In this document: piece by piece, positions 43,782 to 51,724 of the stretch
Layout: every line of letters starts with the position of its first letter
Numbering within the stretch: position 1 is the stretch's first letter
From: Candidatus Aegiribacteria sp. MLS_C
GTDB taxonomy: Bacteria; Fermentibacterota; Fermentibacteria; Fermentibacterales; JCC-6
DNA length: 64,000 nt
Assembly: GCA_002030045.1 (NCBI GenBank)
Contig: LQBI01000008.1
Location: 18,487-82,486, forward strand
Direction: 5' to 3'
Translations under genes and position numbers: made by a program
Notes under the pieces: generated by a model
What the model was told of the DNA's origin: nothing
Database searches by the model: none
Seen by the model: the letters and a program-made list of their open reading frames with translations, nothing else

Positions 43782-44548
43782 TCCGCAGGCTTCCCGGCGA
43801 GGACCATCAGTGCAACAGCATCGCTCCCGTAAGGCGTTCCGTCCAGCCTGCCCATGGTCCTGGCACCGGTGAAGCCGCAGCCTTCGAGCAGATCGACGAT
43901 CTCATCCTTTCCGTAGATCCTCATGCCGTACTGCCATTCCGTCCTGGATGAACCATCGATAACCTTCCAACTGGTGGTCATCCAGTCCCATTCATCGTTC
44001 ACTTCGATCTCCTCCAGCACGATGCGGCCTTTCTCCTCTCTCCAGGACCTGTTCCTGCCTGTTCTCAGGTGCCGTCCGAGTATCTCCCTTCCGGTGATAG
44101 AGATCAGCAGGCTGCCTCCCGGAACAAGGGATCCGCAGCAGTTCTCGAGGACCCTGACGTCGTCCCCGGGATCATGGAAGTATCCGAAGGAGTTGAACAT
44201 CATTATGATATGATCGTAGCTTTCCGGTTCCCGGAAATCCCTCATGTCCCGCTGTACGAATCTGGTGTCCAGTCCCATGGATCGGGCGGTCTCAGAGGCT
44301 TCTTCGATGAGGGGTCCGTTGATATCTACCCCTGTCACCCTCAGACCCAGCCTGGAGAATTCCACTGAATGCCTTCCGAAGCCGCAGGCGAGGTCGAGGA
44401 GCGACTGACCCCGTTTCATTCCCAGCAGGGAGAACACCTTTTCCGCTGCCCTTGCTGAGGAGTCCACCAGACTCTCGCTCCATATGAGTTCCCTGTTGAA
44501 GGTCCAGTAATCCTCGACTCCGTACCAGTCGGTGTCGCCGATAGCCAT
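43778..44548 (-). CDS. Class I SAM-dependent methyltransferase
   Basis: 256 residues from ATG 44548 (GAGGAG upstream). Methyltransferase motif I LLDLACGFGRHSVEFSRLG is at about 49-67, followed by VTGVDINGPLIEEA, RFVQRDMRDF, and HIIMMFNSFGYFHDP. A C-terminal beta region (IVDLLEGCGFTGARTMGRLD) completes the Rossmann core. It closely resembles UbiE/YcgJ-type small-molecule methyltransferases. Substrate unknown. Overlaps the SH3 gene by GTGA. Confidence 0.88.
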   Translation of the reverse strand: MAIGDTDWYGVEDYWTFNRELIWSESLVDSSARAAEKVFSLLGMKRGQSLLDLACGFGRHSVEFSRLGLRVTGVDINGPLIEEASETARSMGLDTRFVQRDMRDFREPESYDHIIMMFNSFGYFHDPGDDVRVLENCCGSLVPGGSLLISITGREILGRHLRTGRNRSWREEKGRIVLEEIEVNDEWDWMTTSWKVIDGSSRTEWQYGMRIYGKDEIVDLLEGCGFTGARTMGRLDGTPYGSDAVALMVLAGKPAE

Positions 44549-44656
44549 TTTTTCTCCTCGGAGGTGAACTGCTGCGTGGAATATTCTGCTATCATGCCGG
44601 ATCCTGCAAGATGGGGACCATGCGATCGTTCCTCGTCCCGGCGTGATGTGATGACC

Positions 44657-44686
44657 ATTGACCGGTTCGAATTCTGTATTGTATTA
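44657..44686 (+). promoter_or_regulatory. sigma70-like promoter for the 44796 gene
   Basis: TTGACC at 44657-44662 and TATTAT at 44681-44686, 18-base spacer, in the divergent gap after the methyltransferase start. About 110 bases of leader would separate it from the ATG at 44796. Confidence 0.5.
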
Positions 44687-44795
44687 TCGTTCCACTAGGA
44701 AATAGGTGCCCGGCAGCCAGAAAGAGGTTGCTGGAAACGTGACTCCGATGCCACCCGCGCCGGGTGCACGGTGCAAGCTGCAGAAAGGGAACCGG

Positions 44796-45791
44796 ATGAT
44801 GAGACTAGCGCCTCTGATACTGTTCATTCCAGCACTCGCTACGGGAGCATCGGTGGTTAACAGCTTCGATGCCCCGGACACCGGCATCTCGGCCCTGGCA
44901 TGGGACGGGACCGGCCTATGGGCGGTGGACGGGACCACGCAGTACGTCTACCAGCTCGATCCCTCCGACGGGACGGTCCTCTCCAGCTTCTACATCGTAG
45001 ACAACACGACCGCCTACGACCCTGTGCCGGGGGGAGCCACCTTCCTTAACGGTACGCTTTACGTGGCCATGCACTACTCCACTAATTACGGCAAGGTCTA
45101 CAAGTACGACACCGGTGGCGGTTACCTGGGCGAGTTCGACGTATACTGTTGAGGCAGCTACATGTACTCGTCGGTGACGGGTATGGCGAACGACGGCACC
45201 TACCTCCTTGTTCACGGAAACGACTACTACGGCGACCCCGTGATACAGAAATTCAGTTCGACCGGTTCCACGGGCAGCCTCTACATGGATGATTTTCCAG
45301 GCATCGGGAGCACCAGGTACGATACGGCCTGGATGAGCGGCGGTATCTGGATAGCAAGGGACGATCCGGACAGTCCCATCCTGGGATACGACACAACAGG
45401 TCTGCTGGTGGGTTATGTTGACGGTTCTACGGTCAGCGCTGCCATGGGTCTAACCATGGACGGTGAGGGTTACCTCTGGGCATCCAACCCCGACGACGAC
45501 AGGATCTACCAGATCGAGGTCTTGACAGGTATCGGGGAGTTGCCCGAGGTCCGGGACCACAGGGAGATAACCCTCAGCCTCAATCCCTTCAGTTCATCTG
45601 TTGTCATCACAGCCGGGGGATTCGCTGACGCCACTCTTGAGATATTCGACCTCGCCGGCAGGAGGGTCCACGAAAGTGTCTTCACCGGCGTCCACACATG
45701 GAACGCCCCGGGTGTTCCTGCCGGAACGTACTTTGCTGTCGTAAGAGACCGGGAGGGCACCAGTTCAGCCGGGCTCACCAGGATCGACTAG
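44796..45791 (+). pseudogene. Secreted beta-propeller with C-terminal sorting domain, interrupted by in-frame TGA
   Basis: A signal peptide MMRLAPLILFIPALATGAS opens the gene at ATG 44796, followed by propeller blades (TGISALAWDGTGLWAVDGTT, GATFLNGTLYVAMHYS). At 45150-45152 the frame reads TGT TGA GGC. The same frame then continues without shift through SSVTGMANDGTYLLVHGND, TMDGEGYLWASNPDDDRIYQ and a full CTD (IFDLAGRRVHESV, VPAGTYFAVVRDREG) to 45791. The expected residue is probably Trp (TGG to TGA). Readthrough, pseudogenisation and sequencing error are all possible. About 330 codons in total. Confidence 0.75.
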
Positions 45792-45813
45792 CGAAGACCA
45801 CAGTGAGGGAACC

Positions 45814-45839
45814 GGGCGGCCGTCGAAAGGCGACCGCCC
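45814..45839. terminator. GNRA-loop hairpin between convergent genes
   Basis: GGGCGG and CCGCCC at the ends with CGTC/GGCG inside enclose GAAA; one C-A mismatch in an 11-step stem. It lies between the propeller gene and the convergent CAP gene and may terminate from both sides, though no T tract follows. Confidence 0.5.
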
Positions 45840-45849
45840 GCCTGAGCGG

Positions 45850-46593
45850 TCACTCTTCCACGAAATCTCCCGCGAACTCTATGACGCAGACGTTGCCGAA
45901 GGCCTCGTGTTCCTCCACTGCCAGGCCCGCCAGGCGGAAGGCGGGATTGAGAAGATTTCTCCTGTGGCTGTCGTCGCTTACGCCGTCGTCTATGAGCAGG
46001 CCCAGCACTATCTCCCGACCTGTCTCGGGCCCGTAGGAGATGACCTCGCCGACAGTGGCGAGCCAGCGGCCGTGTTTCTCGATCCTCTGGGAGAAAATCG
46101 AACCGTCGCTGCCCACATGACCGGTGAGCCCCGTAGAGGAAAGGTCCTGGGCATGGTCAGATGCCGCCATGGTCAGGCCCGGGGAAGGGGTCAGAGGCTC
46201 CATGGGCCGTGTTCCCTCCATGTCCTCGATGCATTCAACAAGGGCATCGGGTCCCTCCGCAGTGATGAGCGTGGGTCTTCCGGGCTCCCTGTAGAAGTAA
46301 TCCGAGAAGTACTGGAGCCTGGGCTCGATGAAATCCTCCGCGTACCCGGCGGGATTCGCACGGGCCATGTTTATATGGAGCAGGACATCCTTCTCCAGCT
46401 GGTCCAGATAGTCCGCTCCCGCGGCGGTGGCAAGCCTCAGAAGGTCCCATTCATCGAGAACCCACATGACATACTCCGAAGAATCGAGATTGCTTACATA
46501 CAGGTCTGCCGAGGCCGTACCGGCGGAGGATACGCAGCAGCATAGAGGGATGACGGACACGAACGACGCCGGGGTTGAGAATGGTGTCATCAT
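45850..46593 (-). CDS. Secreted CAP/SCP-domain protein
   Basis: 247 residues from ATG 46593 (ATGATG pair; AGAGGCAC upstream). A signal peptide (FSTPASFVSVIPLCCCVSSA) precedes the CAP domain: VLLHINMARANPAGYAEDFI, then MAASDHAQDLSSTGLTGHVG, then IFSQRIEKHGRWLATVGEVI, then DDSHRRNLLNPAFRLAGLAV. The HxxxHR/GE-type cavity residues of bacterial CAP proteins (YkwD-like) are present. Such proteins are secreted and may bind lipids or act as proteases; function here unknown. Confidence 0.82.
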   Translation of the reverse strand: MMTPFSTPASFVSVIPLCCCVSSAGTASADLYVSNLDSSEYVMWVLDEWDLLRLATAAGADYLDQLEKDVLLHINMARANPAGYAEDFIEPRLQYFSDYFYREPGRPTLITAEGPDALVECIEDMEGTRPMEPLTPSPGLTMAASDHAQDLSSTGLTGHVGSDGSIFSQRIEKHGRWLATVGEVISYGPETGREIVLGLLIDDGVSDDSHRRNLLNPAFRLAGLAVEEHEAFGNVCVIEFAGDFVEE

Positions 46594-47172
46594 ATTTTTT
46601 CGTGCCTCTATGCATGGATCAATAAAGTTATCCATTGACCGATAATGTAAGATAATGGTTTTCGAATTCCCGAAAAAGTGCATCCCTTACGACAAGGCGG
46701 GCAGGACGGCTGCAGATCCTTTCGTTCCGAGTGCATATCATGTTTCACAGCCGTATGTCGAAACAGTTAACTCAGAAACCGTGCCGAAGTCCATGAGCTT
46801 TTGCGATTCAGGACGCCGGTGCCGGAAGGTTACTTCGGGAGCTTCCGGCAGGCCGGGGATACCTGCGGTACAGTGGACTGAAACGCCGTCGCGGAAGCGC
46901 AACCGGACCTGTATCAAACCGTATCGACAGAAGGTGAGGCCTGTTTCGACACACTGCGGGAACAGGGGCGTGCACCTCATGGTTCCTTATCTGATGCGGT
47001 TTATTACTGTTAAGCGGGGGTTTGCGGGATCATACCAGACGAGGTGTGTTAACTAAGTTAACATATCAGAAAGCTAACTCTGGAAGTCATCGATTGCAGT
47101 GAATCATACGGTTTTTGGTCCCTGGTTTTGCAGGCCGGGCTGACTTCGGGCATACCAGCGGTTTTCGAACCC
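46594..47172. other. Lower-GC gap with no convincing gene
   Basis: About 580 bases. Frames present have no family signals. A GTTAAC-taa-GTTAAC dyad lies at 47048-47062. TGTCGAAACA and TGTTTCGACA occur at about 46757 and 46927. These are noted without assigning a role. The CAP gene's promoter should be in its left part. Confidence 0.35.
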
Positions 47173-47235
47173 TGACTGTGATCACACGAACCATGACTGT
47201 GATCACACGAAGCCTGACTGTGATCACAGTATTCC
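47173..47235. repeat. Three 21-bp tandem units each holding the palindrome TGTGATCACA
   Basis: TGTGATCACA occurs at 47177, 47198 and 47219, each within a 21-base unit of TGACTGTGATCACACGAA plus three variable bases. The 21-base period equals two helical turns, placing all palindromes on one face. The third copy overlaps the stop codon of the decayed aminopeptidase gene. CRP-type half sites (TGTGA/TCACA) are joined without the usual six-base spacer. Confidence 0.9.
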
Positions 47236-47759
47236 CTTTCCGGCAGGCCTTCGAGTATCTATCAGGAACTCCCCGTCACGGCAGAGGGTCTCCCCGTCCA
47301 CCGTTATTACGCCTCCGTCCCTCTGGTCGCAGACCATGTCCCGGTGGATGGCGGACCTGTTGTTTCCGCCGGTCTACGGAAGCCCCGCAACGAGGGCAGG
47401 CCGGAAACTCCGGTCCATCTTCTAGTCGAAGAGGATCGACCCGGTGGACTTCCGGATACCACTGCTGGTTCCGATCATGATGGTTGCCCCCGCCTCGTAG
47501 GTCTCCATGGCAAGCTTGAGCGGTTCCGGTATGAACTCAAGCTGGCGGTCCGATGCGAGCCTGAAGCAGGTTTCGCTGTTTCCCGGGAGCTGCAGGAGGA
47601 GGAGCGCGTGTCCACCGGCTCTCAGGATCGGGGCGTATATCTCCCTGATGAGAGGCTCGGCAACGGTGCTTCCCTGCACCGGTACCTGTCACCCTCCTGC
47701 ACGGCGATGGAGTACTCCACCAGGACCTGCACCAGTTTCTAGACCCCTGTATCCGACAT
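47224..47759 (-). pseudogene. Decayed M29-family aminopeptidase
   Basis: ATG 47759 opens MSDTGV, then an in-frame TAG, then KLVQVLVEYSIAVQEGDR, the usual N-terminus of M29 (AmpS/PepS-type) aminopeptidases. A frameshift at about 47683 leads into VQGSTVAEPLIREIYAPILR, then YEAGATIMIGTSSGIRKSTG to a stop at 47422. The C-terminal end of the family reappears at 47370-47227: NNRSAIHRDMVCDQRDGGVI with TVDGETLCRDGEFL. Most of the catalytic middle (roughly 270 residues) is gone. Nonsense, frameshift and deletion together make this a true pseudogene. Confidence 0.78.
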
Positions 47760-47785
47760 CCTGCCATTTCCTTCCCCTGACCGGA

Positions 47786-48643
47786 TCAGTCGAGGTCCCC
47801 GGCGGTGATTACCCTTCCCGCTCCGAGCCCCGTGAAACTGCCGCCGTACTCCTCCCTGAAAAGCTCTATCTGCCTTCGGCCCGTGCAGTGGCCGGGCCCC
47901 GCGTGAGCAACCCCCAGCTCCCGGAACCTTCGAATGACGGACAGCGTCTCCTCGTCGGAGAAGCTCTTCAGATGGAATCCCCCCATCACGAGGAGGATAT
48001 CCTGTCCGGTCATCGAACCTGCCTGTTCCACTATTTCAACCACTCCCGGGTGTGCGCAGCCGGTTATGACCACTGTTCCCCGGTCAGTCGCCATAACGAG
48101 TGCCTGCTCCTCGGGGTCCGAACCCAGCGGACCGGTAGTGTAGACCCCGGTGCATATCTTCCCGGGAGCTTCCACGTCCACGACTTCGGCCCCGTATCCG
48201 GCGACGGTCCCGTGGATCTCTTCCGAGAAGGACTCGAGCATGAGGACCCGTACCTCCGGATTGAGGCGAAGGAATCCATCGATGCCGTCCACGTGGTCCC
48301 AGTGTTCGTGGGAGAGCACCACGGTGGATACCGCTCCGGGATCGCATCCCAGGGTCCGCATGTTGGTCTCCAGCAGCGCTCCGTCGGAGCCTGTATCGAA
48401 CAGGATGACCTCTTCCGCGCCCTCGATCAGGCAGGAGAAACCCCAGCTCGGTTCGACCCCCTCCACGATGGAGGTGTTGTCGTATATGACAGTTATCGAG
48501 ATGTCCGCCAGGGGAACCGTTCCGATCTCGTTCCTTTCCATGATTATCACCTCGTTCGGGTTTGAGGATGCTTCGGCAAACAGTATGGACGATGCGGTGA
48601 TGAATGCGATTCCGCAGGCGGCGGAGGAGAGGGGGGATATCAT
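47786..48643 (-). CDS. MBL-fold metal-dependent hydrolase (COG1237-like)
   Basis: 285 residues from ATG 48643. The metallo-beta-lactamase motif SHEHWDHVDG gives His112, His114, Asp116, His117; VEPSWGFSCLIEG and ILFDTGSDGALLETN precede it, and VITGCAHPGVVEIVEQAGSM and VMGGFHLKSFSDEETLSVIR follow, as in the COG1237 subgroup related to dihydropterin-type phosphate synthases. An N-terminal hydrophobic stretch may be an uncleaved anchor or start artefact. It overlaps the SnoaL-like gene by ATGA. Confidence 0.85.
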   Translation of the reverse strand: MISPLSSAACGIAFITASSILFAEASSNPNEVIIMERNEIGTVPLADISITVIYDNTSIVEGVEPSWGFSCLIEGAEEVILFDTGSDGALLETNMRTLGCDPGAVSTVVLSHEHWDHVDGIDGFLRLNPEVRVLMLESFSEEIHGTVAGYGAEVVDVEAPGKICTGVYTTGPLGSDPEEQALVMATDRGTVVITGCAHPGVVEIVEQAGSMTGQDILLVMGGFHLKSFSDEETLSVIRRFRELGVAHAGPGHCTGRRQIELFREEYGGSFTGLGAGRVITAGDLD

Positions 48644-49056
48644 TCGTCGATCTCCCCGATCTGCCTGAGAAAGCCCAGAAAATCCTCCTCTCCGGTCTCC
48701 CTCACTATCCTGCCGTCCCGGAAATGGTAGATGGTCATACCCGTCCAGGTAACCTTCACGCCGCTGGCCCGGTACTTGAGGAGCGGACCGCTGTGAGTGC
48801 CTGTGAAGGTCCACCTCACGGCCACGCTGTCTCCCTCTGCCACCGTTTCCTCCAGCCTGACCTTGGAATCCGGAAAGGACGACCTGAAACCCTCCATTAT
48901 CCTCCTGAAAAGCCTGCTGCCCCTGACCTTCCTTGGAAGGATCGGGTACGTGACCTCTATTCCCGGGTCCGCCAGATCGTCTATGATGGATAGGTCCCCA
49001 TCTCCCCAGATCTGGAGGAACCGCTTCGCCTTTTCGCGGTTTTCATCTGTTTTCAT
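48640..49056 (-). CDS. SnoaL-like / ester-cyclase-type protein
   Basis: 138 residues of the NTF2-like SnoaL family: KRFLQIWGDGDLSIIDDLAD, then GSRLFRRIMEGFRSSFPDSK, then EGDSVAVRWTFTGTHSGPLL and the final MTIYHFRDGRIVRETGEEDF. These proteins are small cone-shaped barrels that act as cyclases, isomerases or binding proteins. Translationally coupled to the MBL hydrolase; shared pathway unknown. Confidence 0.85.
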   Translation of the reverse strand: MKTDENREKAKRFLQIWGDGDLSIIDDLADPGIEVTYPILPRKVRGSRLFRRIMEGFRSSFPDSKVRLEETVAEGDSVAVRWTFTGTHSGPLLKYRASGVKVTWTGMTIYHFRDGRIVRETGEEDFLGFLRQIGEIDE

Positions 49057-49084
49057 GGGATACTCCCTCCCTGTCGGCAGCCGA

Positions 49085-49666
49085 TCAGGAACCCACCGTC
49101 CTGACCACTTCGGAGACGCGTTTCCGCGGACTTGCCTCGGGGCTTTCCGCCGGGTATCCGAAGGAAACGGCGGCGACCATCTGGCAGTCTTCCCCGAGCC
49201 AGGCCGCCAGCCCCTCGTAGGCGTAGAATACGTCGCATATCCACAGTGAACCGATGCCCATGTCCGTGGCAGCCAGCAGCATGTTCTGTATGGCGGCCCC
49301 GACTGACTGGATGTTGACCAGGTCCTGGAAGTTCTGGTCTATGGAATGGGCAAGCCATGGATGCGTGCCTTCGGGATTGAACACGAAGACCGTGACCGGG
49401 GCCTGCTCCATTATGGCAGCGGTCCACTCGCTGCTCCCAGTGTCCCATTCCATGGACTTCTTCTCCTCTATGCCGGCGCGCATTATGCCCACCATCTCGC
49501 TTCGCCGGTCACCCTTCACCACCACGAAGCGCCAGGGCTGGCTGTTCTTGCCCGACGGCGCCCGTGTCGCGGCGGTGAGGATCCTCTCCATGTCCTCCTC
49601 CAGGACCGGTTCGTCCCTGAACTTCCTTATGCTTCGCCTGGCTGTCATGGCCTCGAAGGTATTCAC
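49085..49666 (-). CDS. Nitroreductase-family flavoprotein
   Basis: 193 residues from GTG 49666, which has GAGGAGA upstream; the in-frame ATG at 49699 lacks a ribosome site. FMN-binding nitroreductase features: MTARRSIRKFRDEPV at the start, RAPSGKNSQPWRFVVV, DLVNIQSVGAAIQNMLLAAT and GIGSLWICDVF, then AAVSFGYPAESP. It uses NAD(P)H to reduce nitro, quinone or related groups; substrate unknown. It overlaps neither neighbour. Confidence 0.9.
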   Translation of the reverse strand: MNTFEAMTARRSIRKFRDEPVLEEDMERILTAATRAPSGKNSQPWRFVVVKGDRRSEMVGIMRAGIEEKKSMEWDTGSSEWTAAIMEQAPVTVFVFNPEGTHPWLAHSIDQNFQDLVNIQSVGAAIQNMLLAATDMGIGSLWICDVFYAYEGLAAWLGEDCQMVAAVSFGYPAESPEASPRKRVSEVVRTVGS

Positions 49667-49700
49667 GGTCGGTCTCCTCTCGATGATACGGTCGGTCATA

Positions 49701-50810
49701 TCATAAATGCTCAGGGGGCGCAGTGCTTTCCCGTCGTCCACTTCCTCTTTGTCTGCGGATCTCCAGAAGCACAATGACCGCCATGGTTACGATGGTCAGG
49801 GGGATCACGAAGTACAGCATCACCGAGCTGAATCCGCCCAGCGCGTCGTGGTGGGAGGCCGCCATTACAAGATAGGCCGCGTAGGCGAAGTAGTATCCGA
49901 GGAGGAGAAGTGCCTCGGGTCTGCTTATCCTGCCGCCTGTGAAGAATATCGGAAGACACGCGACGGCCGCCGCCGCCATGACCGGCATATCGAAGCCCAG
50001 CACTGCGGGGGGGACCGGTATGGAGCGGGGCGAGAGGACGGCGGAGGCCCCCAGCACTCCCATGATGTTGAAGATGTTGCTGCCTATTACGTTACCCACG
50101 GCGATGTCCCTTTCTCCCCTGACAGCCGCCACCACTGACGTGAACAATTCCGGAAGGGAGGTGCCGACCGCGACCACCGTCAGCCCGATGACCATGCCGC
50201 TGACCCGGAGGGAGACCGCGATGGAGACCGCACCCCTGACCAGCCAGTCTGAGCCGAGGACGAGCAGGGCGAAGCCCAGGACTATCATCAGCGCATCGAT
50301 GACCGGTCGGGATCCGCGTCTCCTAGCCCGCCGCCCTCCGGTTCCGTCTTCCGGTGGCAATGTCTTCTCGCTGAGGCCCTGCCGGATCAGGAAGAAGATG
50401 TAGGCTGCCAGGCACAGGAGCAGGACCACTCCTTCGGAACGGGAGAGTTCCCCGTCAAGCGAGAGTATCAGAAGGAACAGGGACACGGCGATCATCACCG
50501 GGACATCCAGCCTGACCAGTTTGCGCGAGACCGTGACGGGAATGATCAGGGCGGACAGGCCGAGTATGAAGAGTATGTTGAAGATGTTACTGCCGAGCAC
50601 GTTGCCCAGGGAGATGCCCGATTCGCCCGAGAGGGCGGAATCTATGCTGACGGCCAGTTCGGGCGAGCTGGTCCCGAAGGCCACCACGGTCAGGCCGACC
50701 AGGAGAGGCGGGACCCGGAAAACGCCTGCCAGTCTCGAGGCTCCGGCCACGAGGGATTCCGCGCCTGTTACGAGGGATACCAGACCTGCGGCGAAGAGTA
50801 GAATGCTCAC
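49701..50810 (-). CDS. CaCA-family Na+/Ca2+ exchanger (YrbG-like)
   Basis: 369 residues, ten or so transmembrane helices in two inverted halves. The alpha repeats are GTSSPELAVS with GNVLGSNIFNILFILG in the first half and GTSLPELFTS with GNVIGSNIFNIMGVLG in the second. The start is GTG 50810. A charged loop (GTGGRRARRRGSR) links the halves. Exchanges Ca2+ for Na+ or H+ at the inner membrane. Confidence 0.92.
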   Translation of the reverse strand: MSILLFAAGLVSLVTGAESLVAGASRLAGVFRVPPLLVGLTVVAFGTSSPELAVSIDSALSGESGISLGNVLGSNIFNILFILGLSALIIPVTVSRKLVRLDVPVMIAVSLFLLILSLDGELSRSEGVVLLLCLAAYIFFLIRQGLSEKTLPPEDGTGGRRARRRGSRPVIDALMIVLGFALLVLGSDWLVRGAVSIAVSLRVSGMVIGLTVVAVGTSLPELFTSVVAAVRGERDIAVGNVIGSNIFNIMGVLGASAVLSPRSIPVPPAVLGFDMPVMAAAAVACLPIFFTGGRISRPEALLLLGYYFAYAAYLVMAASHHDALGGFSSVMLYFVIPLTIVTMAVIVLLEIRRQRGSGRRESTAPPEHL

Positions 50811-51026
50811 GGTGTTACTTTCCTGTCATTCGATGGACACGGCTGCTGCTCCCATATCCCGAATCCTGGGGAGCGGCGGACAGCCCTCGTTCTGCTCCCG
50901 GCATCTCTTCAGGATGCTTCCGTCAAGGGTGCCGGACGGCTCACAGGATGAATATGCACGATCGGTAGTTCAGGGGTGATGTCGGAGAGTTCTCGTCACG
51001 GTGTCCCGATGGCCGGGACCTTGACA

Positions 51027-51281
51027 TCACCGACGCAACAGGACGAACCGGCAGGGGACGGTGCCGGTGCCCGGCGATACCACCGAATAGACGCCGTCAG
51101 GGAGATGATGTACGTCCATCCGTGAGCTATCCGATCCGTCGAAGCCGCCCATCGCCACGACCCTTCCATAGAGATCGATCATGATCCATTCGGATGCTCC
51201 TTTACTGCTTGAACATACCGGATCGCTGAGGAATACAGCGGATCGTGCGGGACCGTCCGACGGTCGACCGTTCCGGTACAC
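51027..51281 (-). pseudogene. Orphan C-terminal sorting domain fragment
   Basis: The 84-residue frame contains WIMIDLYGRVVAMGGFDGSD, then HHLPDGVYSVVSPGTG and a terminal CRFVLLRR, exactly the last 60 residues of a Por/FlgD-type C-terminal domain (compare FLLLR at the end of the gene at the window start). There is no upstream effector domain or signal peptide, so it is most likely the stranded tail of a deleted secreted-protein gene. Confidence 0.6.
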
Positions 51282-51325
51282 TCATGCAGAACATCGTTGT
51301 CACCGATAAAGTGCCATCCTTGCGT

Positions 51326-51353
51326 AAAGGCCCGGAGCAAAGCGCTCCGGGCC
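51326..51353 (-). terminator. Intrinsic terminator after the 51379 gene
   Basis: GGCCCGGAGC (51329-51338) and GCTCCGGGCC (51344-51353) form a 10-bp perfect stem with a five-base loop. Read on the minus strand it is followed by TTTA, just downstream of the stop of the 96-residue gene. Confidence 0.8.
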
Positions 51354-51378
51354 CGATATCGATGACCGGCAGGCGGTA

Positions 51379-51669
51379 TCAGTAATCGTCTTCGGGGTAG
51401 AAGTCCAGGTCCTCCTCCTCGGTGTCCTCGGAGTAGCCGAAGAAGTCGTTCAGCATGTCCATTGCAGCCTCGTACTCCGAGGATTCGACCCACATCAGGT
51501 AGCCTCCGTCCTCCGGTATCATCCAGTCCAGCTGTTCAGATTCCGGAAGTTCCCCGAAGGGGGTCACCCTGGTCCTGTAGCCATGCCTGCCGAGGTACTC
51601 CTGAGCCTCCTCAAGGGCGTCAAGATCGCTCAGCTGAAGAACGGGTGTCATATTCGAACCTTCGTGCAT
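51379..51669 (-). CDS. Small acidic protein of unknown function
   Basis: 96 residues, ATG 51669 with AAAGGAGG eight bases upstream and a strong terminator downstream, so a single-gene unit. Sequence features: LDALEEAQEYLGRHGYRTRV with PFGELPESEQLDWMIPEDGG, an alpha-beta pattern reminiscent of DUF2007-type putative signal-transducing proteins, then an acidic tail (SEDTEEEDLDFYPEDDY). Function unknown. Confidence 0.72.
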   Translation of the reverse strand: MHEGSNMTPVLQLSDLDALEEAQEYLGRHGYRTRVTPFGELPESEQLDWMIPEDGGYLMWVESSEYEAAMDMLNDFFGYSEDTEEEDLDFYPEDDY

Positions 51670-51724
51670 ATCTCTTCCTCCTTTGTGAATGCTGCGGGAA
51701 TATGCTACAACCCCATCGGCACTG

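Noticed and set aside
44640-44700. Possible tRNA (GGTTCGAATTC motif)
   Set aside because: No cloverleaf can be drawn around it; it lies within a promoter region.
45150-45181. Selenocysteine codon with SECIS
   Set aside because: Hairpin is short, with a wobble pair, and the protein is a secreted propeller where Trp is expected; a nonsense change is simpler.
46655-47056. 133-codon plus-strand frame
   Set aside because: Atypical composition, no ribosome site, no family signal; reads as non-coding.
47507-48565. 352-codon plus-strand frame
   Set aside because: Antisense of the MBL hydrolase and M29 remnant, whose motifs are clear on the minus strand.
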